DNA of 64,000 nucleotides, from NCBI GenBank assembly GCA_018292915.2, contig JACVVK020000091.1, positions 515,001 through 579,000 of the forward strand, in the 5' to 3' direction. Each line of letters starts with the position of its first letter. The first letter of the stretch is position 1. Positions 11,623 through 20,750 of the stretch are shown piece by piece. The translations under genes were made by a program, and so were the position numbers. The notes under the pieces were generated by a model. It did no database searches and was not told the origin of the DNA. It saw only the letters and a program-made list of their open reading frames with translations. This DNA comes from Batillaria attramentaria. Its lineage: Eukaryota; Mollusca; Gastropoda; Batillariidae.

Positions 11623-13388
11623 ATATCAACAATCTGACGATGGACCAAATCGTCGAGTTCATGAAAGAACAATTTGACCCAAAACTGTTCATAGTGCGAG
11701 AACGTTTCAAGTTCTGGAGCAACATGGAACGGAAGCCAGGCGAAACACTCCAGGAGCTGGCAGCCCGTATACGTCAAGACGCGGCTACCTGTGACTTTCC
11801 TTCGATCCAAGATCCACAAGATGAAGCTCTTAGGCAGAGATTCATATGTTCTGTCAACAACGAAGCTGTCTTGAAGGCTCTTTTCAAGGTCAAGGATACC
11901 GAGTTGGATTTTGCCAAGGCTGTCAAGATCGCCATAGAGACTGAAGACGCGGCAAAGGTGGCCAAGGAAACTGTCTACGGTTCCAAGCCCAGACCGGTCA
12001 ACAAAGTCAAGATGAACAACAAAGGGGGTCAACCAAAGAACCACCAGCAGTCTAACTCCACGACCAGCAATTCAGCAAAGTGCTACAGGTGTGGAAAGGC
12101 TCATAAAGCAACAGACTGCTTCTACAAAGAATCCAAATGCAACTTCTGTCAGAAGATAGGTCATTTGGAGGCTGTCTGCAGGAAAAAACTGCATCAACAG
12201 CAACAAGGGGGACGACAATCTGCAAAATCTTCAGTGAAAAGTATCACAAAAGCAGAGCTCGTCAAAGCCATCCTCGGCGAAGTTCCCCAAGATACTCCTA
12301 GGTTGGACGTTCCAGTCACAATCCAGGATCAACAGTTCACGATGGAGCTGGACACCGCAACCACGGGAAATTTTGTTTCTGTGCCAGTCTGGAAAAAACT
12401 GGGAAAACCGAAGCTGGATGACGTCACACATCGGTACGAGTCTGCCAGCAAGCATGACCTACCCGTGCTGGGCACCTTCATGGGCCAGACTACGGACCCA
12501 GTGACTGGTAAACAGAGCTCCATTCCCTACATCGTCACCAAGATCCCTGATCTCAACCTACTTGGACGAAACGCGATCCAGGCTCTGGGAATTTCAGTGG
12601 ACAATGCCCTTGGACTGAAGAGCATAGAGAGTCAAGTCAAGAGCGAGGGTGCAAAAGAATCGCATCCGAAGACCTCCAGCACAGCTTATGCTTCTCTTCA
12701 AAAGGATTGCCACACTCTCTGCGACAAGTTCCCAGATCTCTTCAAGGAAGAATTGGGATGTCTGAAGGATTTTGAGCTGGAAGTAAAGTTCAAGTCCGAC
12801 GCGAAGCCGGTTTTTCACAAGGCAAGGCCGGTTCCGTTCGCTCTTCGTGATGACCTGACGAAAGGCTACGAAGAAGGCATCGCCAAAGGAGTCTGGAAGC
12901 CAGTCCAGTTCAACGACTATGGAACACCAGTTGTTCCAATTCGTAAGACAAACAGTACAGGCGCCCTGAAGCCAAAACTGCGGATCTGTGGTGACTACTC
13001 AGTTGGGATCAACGATCAACTTGCTGATCACCGTCACCCAATGCCTCTCCCAGAGGAACTGATGCAAAAGCTGGGAGGAGGATTTGGTTACACAAAGATC
13101 GACCTCGCTGATGCCTACAACCAGATCAAGCTGGCACCAGAAAGTCAACGCAGACTAGCCCTCAGCACTCACCGCGGGGTACTTCTGCAACAACGACTAC
13201 CTTTCGGAATCAAGTCAGCACCTGGTTATTTTCAGGAGATCATGGAAAATCTGACCAGTGATCTGCCTGGAGTTGCCGTCTTCCAAGATGACATACTCAC
13301 CAGCGGGAAGGATGCCAAAGATCATCTGAGCAACCTGGAGCGACTACTCACGCGTCTGAACGACAAAGGACTCAGATTGCCGTCGTGA
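11619..13388 (+). CDS. pol: Gag capsid/nucleocapsid, protease and reverse transcriptase
   Basis: In order: the rest of capsid (QEL.ARIRQDAATCDF region); two CCHC zinc knuckles near 12090-12180 (CYRCGKAHKATDC and CNFCQKIGHLEAVC); an aspartic protease near 12340 whose active-site triplet reads DTA, not DTG; then reverse transcriptase from about 12900 with the PVVPIRK, KIDLADAYNQI, LPFGIKSAPGYFQ and VFQDDIL blocks, the last being the catalytic YxDD-type box. The homologous frame is open upstream to before 11343. It stops early at 13386 because of one extra base near 13380; the rest of pol continues in the next frame. Confidence 0.9.
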   Translation: MNINNLTMDQIVEFMKEQFDPKLFIVRERFKFWSNMERKPGETLQELAARIRQDAATCDFPSIQDPQDEALRQRFICSVNNEAVLKALFKVKDTELDFAKAVKIAIETEDAAKVAKETVYGSKPRPVNKVKMNNKGGQPKNHQQSNSTTSNSAKCYRCGKAHKATDCFYKESKCNFCQKIGHLEAVCRKKLHQQQQGGRQSAKSSVKSITKAELVKAILGEVPQDTPRLDVPVTIQDQQFTMELDTATTGNFVSVPVWKKLGKPKLDDVTHRYESASKHDLPVLGTFMGQTTDPVTGKQSSIPYIVTKIPDLNLLGRNAIQALGISVDNALGLKSIESQVKSEGAKESHPKTSSTAYASLQKDCHTLCDKFPDLFKEELGCLKDFELEVKFKSDAKPVFHKARPVPFALRDDLTKGYEEGIAKGVWKPVQFNDYGTPVVPIRKTNSTGALKPKLRICGDYSVGINDQLADHRHPMPLPEELMQKLGGGFGYTKIDLADAYNQIKLAPESQRRLALSTHRGVLLQQRLPFGIKSAPGYFQEIMENLTSDLPGVAVFQDDILTSGKDAKDHLSNLERLLTRLNDKGLRLPS

Positions 13389-13413
13389 AAAATGCCTGTT
13401 TGCTCAACCCAGT

Positions 13414-14283
13414 GTGGAATACCTTGGACACACTCTATCGGCTGAAGGAATCTCCAAAGGATCCAAAGTCGAGGCAGTCTTGAAGATGCCACCACCTACG
13501 GATGTCTCAAGCTTGAAGTCTTTTCTGGGCTCAGTACAATTCTACGGGAAATTCATCCCAAACCTGGCTACTATGGCAGAGCCGCTCTACCGCCTGACAA
13601 AGAAGGCAAGTTCCTGGAAGTGGGGAGAAGAGGAACAAGCAGCTTTTGAACAGCTGAAGAATGTGCTTTCCTCTGATCAAGTCCTTGTACACTTCGACCC
13701 AGATAAGCCTGTGGGGCTGGCTTGTGACGCATCCAACGTTGGAATTGGAGCAGTACTGTTTCATCGCTATCCGGATGGAAGCGAGCGCCCAATTGCCAAT
13801 GTGTCCAAGACTCTTACAGCTGCAGAAAGAAACTACAGCCAAATCCACAAGGAAGCCCTAGCCATCATCTATGGTTTGCGGAAATTCTACCAGTATCTGT
13901 ACGGACGACAGTTCATACTGGTGACTGATCACAAGCCCCTGACGGCGCTGTTCGGACCAAAGAAAGGGACACCACTTCTTGCAGCTAACAGACTAGCTCG
14001 GTGGGCCCTATGGCTGAACCAGTTCGACTACACGATCGAGTACCGGAAAACTGCAGATCACGGCAATGCAGATGCCCTCAGTCGCTTGCCTTCTGGAGAC
14101 GACATCGACTTTGACAGGGAGGAGAGTGGGGGAAGACACGGACATGGTGTGCGCCATCCGAGTTCTCAGTCTTCAAGTCAAACCTTTCGACTCCAACATC
14201 CTTCGTCAAGAGTCAGGCAAAGATCCAGTGATAGCTACAGTGATGCGCTACGTGCGCGAAGGGTGGCCGCTGAAGCACGCTGA
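13414..14283 (+). CDS. pol: reverse transcriptase end and RNase H (frame-broken pol)
   Basis: Homology in this frame starts at about 13381 (REKCLF), before the first Met, and carries the RT connection (EYLGHTLSAEGI, FLGSVQFYGKFIPN). RNase H follows with GLACDASNVGIGAVL, the ERNYSQIHKEALAI block and TDHKPLTALFG, which supply the usual acidic residues and the conserved His. NADALSRLP closes the domain. After about 14112 an extra base moves the sequence into the frame at 14066; the final 55 or so codons here (rich in Ser, Arg and His) are out of frame and not real protein. Confidence 0.88.
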   Translation: MEYLGHTLSAEGISKGSKVEAVLKMPPPTDVSSLKSFLGSVQFYGKFIPNLATMAEPLYRLTKKASSWKWGEEEQAAFEQLKNVLSSDQVLVHFDPDKPVGLACDASNVGIGAVLFHRYPDGSERPIANVSKTLTAAERNYSQIHKEALAIIYGLRKFYQYLYGRQFILVTDHKPLTALFGPKKGTPLLAANRLARWALWLNQFDYTIEYRKTADHGNADALSRLPSGDDIDFDREESGGRHGHGVRHPSSQSSSQTFRLQHPSSRVRQRSSDSYSDALRARRVAAEAR

Positions 14284-15529
14284 GATCAACGAAGAAGTCA
14301 GAAAGTTCCAGAAGTTGTCAGATTCTCTCAGTACCTGCCACGGATGCCTCATCTATGGTACAAGAGTTGTGATTCCACAAAGCCTGCAGCCCAAGATCCT
14401 TGATCTTCTGCACATCGGACACTTCGGCATGGAACGCATGAAGCAGTTGGCAAGAACTGCAGTATACTGGCCCGGTATCGACGCTGCAATAGAGATGACG
14501 AGTCGACGATGTGACTCATGCGGCGAACATCAAAACAAGCCATCCAAACCGCCAGTTCATCCCTGGATGTTACCAGAGAAGCCATGGAGCCGAGTTCACG
14601 TGGACCACGCCATCAACTTCATGGGCACCAACTGGCTGGTGATCACGGATGCTTACTCAAAGTACCCATGCATCCACCCAACGTCATCCACGTCCACTAG
14701 AGCTACTCTAGACCTGCTGGAAGAAGACTTCGCTCACTTCGGATACCCACACACGTTGGTCTCCGACAATGCAACCACCTTTGTTTCTGAAGAGTTCCAG
14801 AGCTGGTGCAAGGAACGTGGGATCACGCACCTAACAGGAGCGCCCTATCATCCTGCTACCAATGGAGCTGCAGAACGGCTGGTGCAGACTTTCAAGCAAG
14901 CTCTCAGGAAGTCTTCTCTGCCCCCGAAGCGAGCACTTCAAGAGTTTCTTATGCAGTACCGGAGAATGCCGACATCCTGCGGATTCTCTCCGAGTGAACT
15001 CTTGATGTCCAGGCAGATTCGGACAAGGATCGACACTTTGCTTCCCTCGCCAGCACACATAGCTCAGGGCAAGCAATCCAAGGAGGCATCTAAAACTCAG
15101 GTGACTCCAGACTCTGGAGGTGTCACCAAGGTGACCAGGCAATACAAGGCTGGAGATCCAGTATACGCACTGTACTATGGACCTCACCATGCCAAGCAGC
15201 CCAGATGGGTACCAGCAGTGGTCAAGAAGTCTACGGGTACTCGCTGCTTCAACGTCAAGGTAGTTCCTCGTGGCCCAGTTTGGAGACGACACTGGGAACA
15301 GTTGCGTCCACGTTACGCTTCTGAAGAGGACAACGAACCTGGTGATTCAGCAGATGCCTCTGAGCTCCCGATCGACCATCCCATGGAGATTTTGGAGAAT
15401 GTGCCACCGACACAGAACCAGAGCAGACCACGACTGCCCAGGACCAAGCCACCTGTTCCAGAGTATGGTCCAGACAACCCCAGACGATCCAAAAGAACAC
15501 CAAAACCCAGAGACAGACTTTGTTGTTGA
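14066..15529 (+). CDS. pol: integrase with C-terminal tail (frame-broken pol)
   Basis: Real sequence begins at about 14113 (GEDTDMVCAI). The HHCC zinc-binding domain lies near residues 115-160 (HIGHFGMERM, then CDSCGEH). The DDE core has VDHAINFMG, TLVSDNATTF and PYHPATNGAAERLVQ, giving D, D and E. A chromodomain is not evident; instead there is a YKAGDPVYALYYG module and an acidic, Pro-rich tail ending at 15529. The purine tract and 3' LTR begin 35 bases later. The first 15 or so codons of this open frame overlap RNase H and are not in the true frame. Confidence 0.88.
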   Translation: MQMPSVACLLETTSTLTGRRVGEDTDMVCAIRVLSLQVKPFDSNILRQESGKDPVIATVMRYVREGWPLKHAEINEEVRKFQKLSDSLSTCHGCLIYGTRVVIPQSLQPKILDLLHIGHFGMERMKQLARTAVYWPGIDAAIEMTSRRCDSCGEHQNKPSKPPVHPWMLPEKPWSRVHVDHAINFMGTNWLVITDAYSKYPCIHPTSSTSTRATLDLLEEDFAHFGYPHTLVSDNATTFVSEEFQSWCKERGITHLTGAPYHPATNGAAERLVQTFKQALRKSSLPPKRALQEFLMQYRRMPTSCGFSPSELLMSRQIRTRIDTLLPSPAHIAQGKQSKEASKTQVTPDSGGVTKVTRQYKAGDPVYALYYGPHHAKQPRWVPAVVKKSTGTRCFNVKVVPRGPVWRRHWEQLRPRYASEEDNEPGDSADASELPIDHPMEILENVPPTQNQSRPRLPRTKPPVPEYGPDNPRRSKRTPKPRDRLCC

Positions 15530-15556
15530 AGTTTGTTGTGAAACAACAATTTTGGT

Positions 15557-15563
15557 AGGGAGG
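15557..15563 (+). promoter_or_regulatory. polypurine tract
   Basis: AGGGAGG sits immediately before the 3' LTR start, the standard place for plus-strand priming in LTR retrotransposons. Confidence 0.75.
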
Positions 15564-15877
15564 TGTTGTAGAGATCGCGAAAAGTCACTGCATTTCGATG
15601 GAAATTTCTAGACCATCCCAGAACATGCGAGTGCAGTAACGTCAGTAGATTACGTAACCCAGGAAAGATTCCGTACTTGCCAGTATGTTGCAGAATGTTC
15701 TAGATCTGACCTGTTAGTATATAAGCAGCACTGCACAGCGTTCTGGGTTCTTCCTCTTTCATGAGTTTGTTCTTGCGCATCTTCTGTTAATAAAGTATTG
15801 GAGTTCCAGCCTGTTGTATCCCGTGTCTTCTCTGCGAGTGTACCGAGAGAGCGACATAGCAGGAGAAAAATACAACA
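15564..15877 (+). repeat. 3' LTR
   Basis: 314 bp, the same length as the 5' LTR with no difference noticed by eye. TAAAC (15878-15882) follows as the right target duplication. Confidence 0.95.
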
Positions 15878-16030
15878 TAAACACAGTACCGATAGTGTTA
15901 ACCAACTGCGTACCATTCCATAATACCCTTCTCACTTAGGATGTGTAGCAGATAAGACTCATTATACAGATAGGAGCAGTGCGTACAGCTAGGAAGACCA
16001 GCGTCGTGTTTAGGGCGGACGGTCTGTCGG

Positions 16031-16354
16031 TGTTGTAGAGATCGCGAAAAGTCACTGCATTTCGATGGAAATTTCTAGACTATCCCAGAACATGCTGCTG
16101 CAGTAACGTCAGTAGACTGATTACATAACCTTGGAAAGATTCCGTACCGCCCCAGTAAGTTGAGGAATGTTCTAGATCTGACCTGTTAGTATATAAGCAG
16201 CCCTGCACAGCGTTCTGGGTTCTTCCTCTTTCATGAGTTTGTTCTCCACGCATCTTCTGTTAATAAAGTATTGGAGTTGTATCCTGTTGTATCCCGTGTC
16301 TTCTCTGCGAGTGCACCGTCGGAGAGAGCGACATAGCAGGAGAAAAATACAACA
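16031..16354 (+). mobile_element. solo LTR of the same gypsy family
   Basis: Begins TGTTGTAGAGATCGC and ends TACAACA like the LTRs above, but has a dozen or more substitutions and small indels, so it is an older insertion or a different lineage. GTCGG (16026-16030 and 16355-16359) is a 5-bp target duplication. It sits inside a monomer of the 40-bp satellite. Its internal part was lost by LTR-LTR recombination. Confidence 0.92.
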
Positions 16355-17148
16355 GTCGGCCGTTAGGAGAGCTCTGTCGTGTTTACGCCGATCTACTGGT
16401 TGTTGTTAGAGCTTTGTTGAGTTTACGACGGTCTACTGGCCGTTAGGAGAGCTCTGTCGTGTTTACTACGGTCTACTGGCCGTTGAGAGAGCTCTGTCTT
16501 GTTTGGGGCGGTCTGCCGGCCGTTAGGAGAGCTCTGTCGTGTTTAAGACGGTCTGTCGGCCGTTAGGAGAGCTCTGTCGTGTTTAGGACGGTCTGCCGGC
16601 CGTTAAGAGAGCTCTGTCTTGTTTAGGGCGGTCTGCCGGCCGTTAGGAGAGCTCAGTCGTGCTTAGGGCGGTCTACCGGCCGTTAGGAGAGCTCAGTCGT
16701 GCTTAGGGCGGTCTACCGGCCGTTAGGAGAGCTCTGTCGTGCTTAGGGCGGTCTACCGGCCGTTAGGAGAGCTCTTCCGTGCTTGCGATGGTCTACCGGC
16801 CGTTAGGAGAGCTCTGTCGTGCTTAGGGCGGTCTACCGGCCGTTAGGAGAGCTCTGTCGTGCTTAGGGCGGTCTACCGGCCGTTAGGAGAGCTCTGTCGT
16901 GCTTAGGGCGGTCTACCGGCCGTTAGGAGAGCTCTTTTGTGCTTGCGATGGTCTACCGGCCGTTAGGAGAGCTCTGTCGTGCTTGCGATGGTCTACCGGC
17001 CGTTAGGAGAGCTCTGCCGTGCTTGCGATGGTCTACCGGCCGTTAGGAGAGCTCTGTCGTGCTTGCGATGGTCTACCGGCCGTTATCAGAACTCTGGCAC
17101 GTTTACAACGATCTGCTGGTCGTTTACGTGTTTATTACGATCTACTGG
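16355..17148 (+). repeat. 40-bp satellite array
   Basis: About nineteen head-to-tail copies of a 40-bp unit containing CGTTAGGAGAGCTCTGTCGT and a GGGCGGTCTACCGG block. Variants GCTTAGGGCGG and GCTTGCGATGG alternate in groups, indicating higher-order expansion. A partial monomer at 15998-16030 continues the array on the other side of the solo LTR. Open frames across it repeat every three monomers (120 bp) and are not genes. Confidence 0.92.
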
Positions 17149-19647
17149 TTTCCACTTGCTCGCCTGTGTGTGTTTAAGACTACTATTGATGTTACCCTGA
17201 AGTGGGCGGAGTTTTTTTGCTGTGTAACTGCTGGCCTGCTTGTCGGTCGATTTGCTACTAATTGTAGTACTGGCTCATTCGGTCTACTGGATAGAGTGGC
17301 AGATATGATTCTGCTTACATTAATTGATGATGATGATGATGGTGGTGGTGGTGGGTGGTGATGGTGATGATGATGATGATGCCGAAAAAACGAGACTGAC
17401 TCCGAGTCCATGCACAGTATGCTCGTAGCGCAGGGGAAGTGGGAAGGATAAGTTTTTGTGTAACACGGGGAATGGGGGGCTGGTGGGGGGGGGGGGTTGC
17501 GGGGACCTGGGGGATGGGGGGAAAGGGGGCGGAGTCAGCATCAGAACTCGAGATGAGGAACGAAGAGTGCGGGATGGAGTATAAATTATGAAGGCCGGAT
17601 GCGCTCAGAGAGATACTGCGGGAATTAATTTTGTAGACTTGTAGATGTCCAGGATGACGTGTTCCATCTGAACCTTCCACCCCACAATTCCTTACTGATA
17701 ATGATACATAATAGACAGTTGTCACAGGAGCTGCTGTGAAGCGCACGCAGGAAGATTCGTACCTACTGGGAAACGATCAATCATTCATGCATGCCTTGTC
17801 ATACGGCACCAAACAGAGGAGAACAGTCAATGCTTGTTATGCTATCGATTTTTCGCTCCTATCGTCATCTTTACCTTGTTTGCTCTCGGCTTGTCCACTG
17901 ACTGTCTTCCACACGGTGCTAATTAGTTGGGCGTATCCATCGCTCCACGGCTGGGCTATAGGCTGGTGCTTCTTGTATTATCAAGATTCTGCACACTGTT
18001 GAAGGTGCATGTTATTGAACACATCTCTCGGAGGCATGTTTTCAGTATACATACATCTGTGTATCTTCTGCTGAGTTGACCCTGCTGGAAACTGATGTTT
18101 GTGAGTCAGGGTCAGGCTCATTCTAATTGTCATCAAGTACCCTATATCCGTCGGCTGGGGCCAAATATTTGTGCTGGCCTTTTTCTTGTTGCCCTGTCTT
18201 TGATATCATATCACCCGTGCTTGGCGGAAAAGGACGTTAAACTCCCAACCCCCCCCCCCCCCCCCCCCCCCCCAGATCCGTATCTAAGGCTTTACTGTGC
18301 CAGTGACGTCGGACCTCCGGATTCAATTTTGAAATGTCCGATCACATCTGTCCTGTCAGTCGCGATCTGTGCCACAGTCTTTATGACTGCTGCAGGACAA
18401 ATGACCCATACTTTTCAAGTTTCGGTCAGCCAGAACATTTTTTTTTTTTTTTTTTACCGTTATATAGTTCACACGGTGACTGATGAAGTCCTGCACTGAT
18501 CAGTATGTACAGGGTATCTAAGCGGCCGAATACTAAACACTGGGGAGATATACTAGTAATGGGCGAAGCGCGTATGTTTTGTTTTGCAACGGTCCCTGTC
18601 ACGACCGTGTGTGCTGTAATGTATGGGCGTAAGAGGTGCGTGCTCTTTCTTTACTCTCACTCACACGCAGTCGCACAACAGAAACTGATACTGAGACGTG
18701 CGGGGATTCACACCACCACAATATTATTGACAAGACGAACAGTCATTGCATAACACGTCACAGTACAGCTACAATACCAATCAAGAACAGGCAAGGTAAT
18801 CAATCAAGGCAATAAATACTATGCCTAAATACAAATGATATAAGTAACTGTATCTAAGAGCGCTCAGAGCTTTTTAACGTGCACGGGATGGTACCTCCAA
18901 CGATGGCCAAGCGCGCAGACGTGCAGATGTGCAGATGTGCAGTTCAAGCCGCAGACAAAACCACAGGCGGCGGAAAATAGAGCTGGCTCGGCAGCTCTAC
19001 AAAAGCATCACGGCAACCGCTGATGCTCTAGTGGACCAGCACCCACGCTGAATCCCACATACGGGCAGTCAAGCTCCCTCCCCTTCAGTCGTCGCAGGGC
19101 CAAGAAATCCTCCACGGGACAAGGGACTACAGGGCAGCTTCTGGCTCCCGAAAACAGCCACTCGGGCTAGAACCCCTGTGCAACAATACACTATTGTAAG
19201 TCCTTGGGCTCAACTAGCACATACTGCCTATCTATGGGATAATATTAACCCATGGCACAAACCAGCGAACGCTCCTATGTTACGAACGCTAAAGGAAACT
19301 GCACATACTAAACGCTAAAGGTAGAAACCTGCAGCTGTCACATCGGACAAGTCAGCAGAATATACAGACAGGTCAGTGTTAAACTCACTGGTAAAACGGC
19401 TAATAATCAAACATACTTAGCCCACATAACACTTCGGCCACAATAGTCAAGTTTCATACTAACTTCCTGACCGTTGGTAATACATGTATCTACACAAGAG
19501 AAAATAGCTGACCTGCAACGCAATACGGGAAATAACAGATAGGAACTATTTACCTCCATATGCAAGATGCGAGGGGTTATGACGGTAGACCGTAAAGACA
19601 GCGGACGAGAAGAAGTGCCAGACTCTTGAACGGACGTGTCGGTACTA
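17149..19647. other. non-coding stretch between satellite and Ginger1
   Basis: No gene recognised. Contents: a GAT/GGT microsatellite at 17328-17380, a G-rich run at 17467-17530, a SINE core at 18155-18248 that passes into poly-C (18247-18273), poly-T at 18439-18456, and moderately complex sequence at 18850-19640 without open frames. Confidence 0.5.
18155..18248 (+). repeat. SINE core/tail segment
   Basis: A GGCCAAATATTTGTGCTGGC block, then a CCCTGTCTTTGATATC block and a GGCGGAAAAGGACGTTAAAC tail. The same blocks in the same order occur at 54166-54250 and, in part, at 3765 and on the minus strand at 35148-35190. The tRNA-like head is not clear here. Confidence 0.55.
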
Positions 19648-19651
19648 CCGG

Positions 19652-19881
19652 TGTAGCATCCGGTCCGGTCCCCCCTCTGAAGTAGTCCCCCGGGGGACCA
19701 ATTCGTGGCAAAAACTGCTCTATAATGGTCCCCCCCTTAGACATCCAGCCTCGTTTTCGACTGGTCCCCCTGGGCGATTTTGGTCCCCCCTCGCATCCAA
19801 AATAGGCCCCCTCTCGAACTGGTCCCCCTCTTTTCTAACCAATGTAGAGCTATGTCAGTATTTATTTTTAACTTTATTGTT
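19652..19881 (+). repeat. Ginger1 left terminal inverted repeat
   Basis: About 230 bp with several GGTCCCCC blocks. It matches the reverse complement of 23920-24141 apart from a few bases and an extra AGCTATG-like insertion near 19850. Confidence 0.93.
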
Positions 19882-20236
19882 ACAAAACTTTATTGTCCCC
19901 AAAAGCACAGGGCCATAGGAACATTTTTTTTTCTTTTTTTTTCCCGATTTATGTGCTTGTTGTTATTTTTGTGTGTGTGAGATATATTTGTTTGGTTGTT
20001 GGTTCTTGTTTCTTTCAGTTGTTTTTTTTGCATTGGTTCTTTTTGTTTTTGTTTTTGTTTATGAGATGGTTGTACCGAATACTAAACATTATTACTAGAA
20101 TTTCAAACAATAAATAAATAAGTCAATCAATATTCTCTCTCTCTCTCTCTCTCTCTCCCCCCCCCCCCCCCACTCTCTATCTCTCTCTCTCTAGCAAAAC
20201 CTGAAATAGACATTTACGTTCTTTGACAAGAAAAAC

Positions 20237-20242
20237 TTTATT
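20237..20242 (-). terminator. candidate polyadenylation signal of the Ginger1 gene
   Basis: AATAAA on the minus strand, about 510 bases after the stop codon. Other A/T-rich sites lie nearer the TIR, so the assignment is tentative. Confidence 0.35.
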
Positions 20243-20750
20243 TCAAAAGGTATGTCCAGTCAAACTGTGTCAAAGAAACAAGAAATGAAACAAGAAACAG
20301 TTAATGAATAGCAAAGAGTTGCAACAGAAATTGTTAACCAGAGCGCTGTGCACTTTATAACGCAACATAAATGTAAATTAATAAATTGTTAATCGCACAT
20401 CTTGTCCTGAAATGAGCAAAATAATAACAATAGCAAAGTACAAAACAAACTTCTACCGTACTGTCTTTGCATGAAACGTCATCGAATGCATGAAAGTCCA
20501 CATTTCCTGTCAATTTTTTTAAACTGGAAATAGCATTTAGAGAATAACATCAAAGACCAAGTATCTAATATTTTCTATACAACGCCATAGAAAAATATTT
20601 CTTCAAAATTAAGTAAGTGTCCATGACATGAAAACTAGTTGCCACCTTTGGCTTTCAGCGTACTTCAAGTAGACAGTCAAGACTGAGTACCAGTGTCTCA
20701 AATCATGACGCTTGAAACAACAAAAACAGCAGAAGACTAACAGTTCTGGT

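Larger units (their letters stand above)
10708..15877 (+). mobile_element. Ty3/gypsy LTR retrotransposon, near full length
   Basis: A 5170-bp element has 314-bp LTRs at 10708-11021 and 15564-15877. Each starts TGTTGTA and ends TACAACA, a perfect 7-bp inverted repeat. I saw no difference between the LTRs by eye. TAAAC flanks both sides as a 5-bp target duplication. A primer-binding site starts at 11030, and a purine tract precedes the 3' LTR. The internal order gag, protease, reverse transcriptase, RNase H, integrase is that of Ty3/gypsy (Metaviridae). No env-like frame follows integrase. The coding region is broken by three single-base frame changes (near 11405, 13380 and 14112), so this copy as read cannot make a full Gag-Pol. 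Confidence 0.95.

Noticed and set aside
13370..13420. Programmed +1 frameshift in pol
   Set aside because: The break falls inside the conserved reverse transcriptase, not at a domain boundary where recoding is normally found; a one-base insertion is simpler.
16355..17148. Regular 40-bp repeats resembling a CRISPR array
   Set aside because: Repeats are head-to-tail without spacers, no cas genes are present, and the sequence is eukaryotic.
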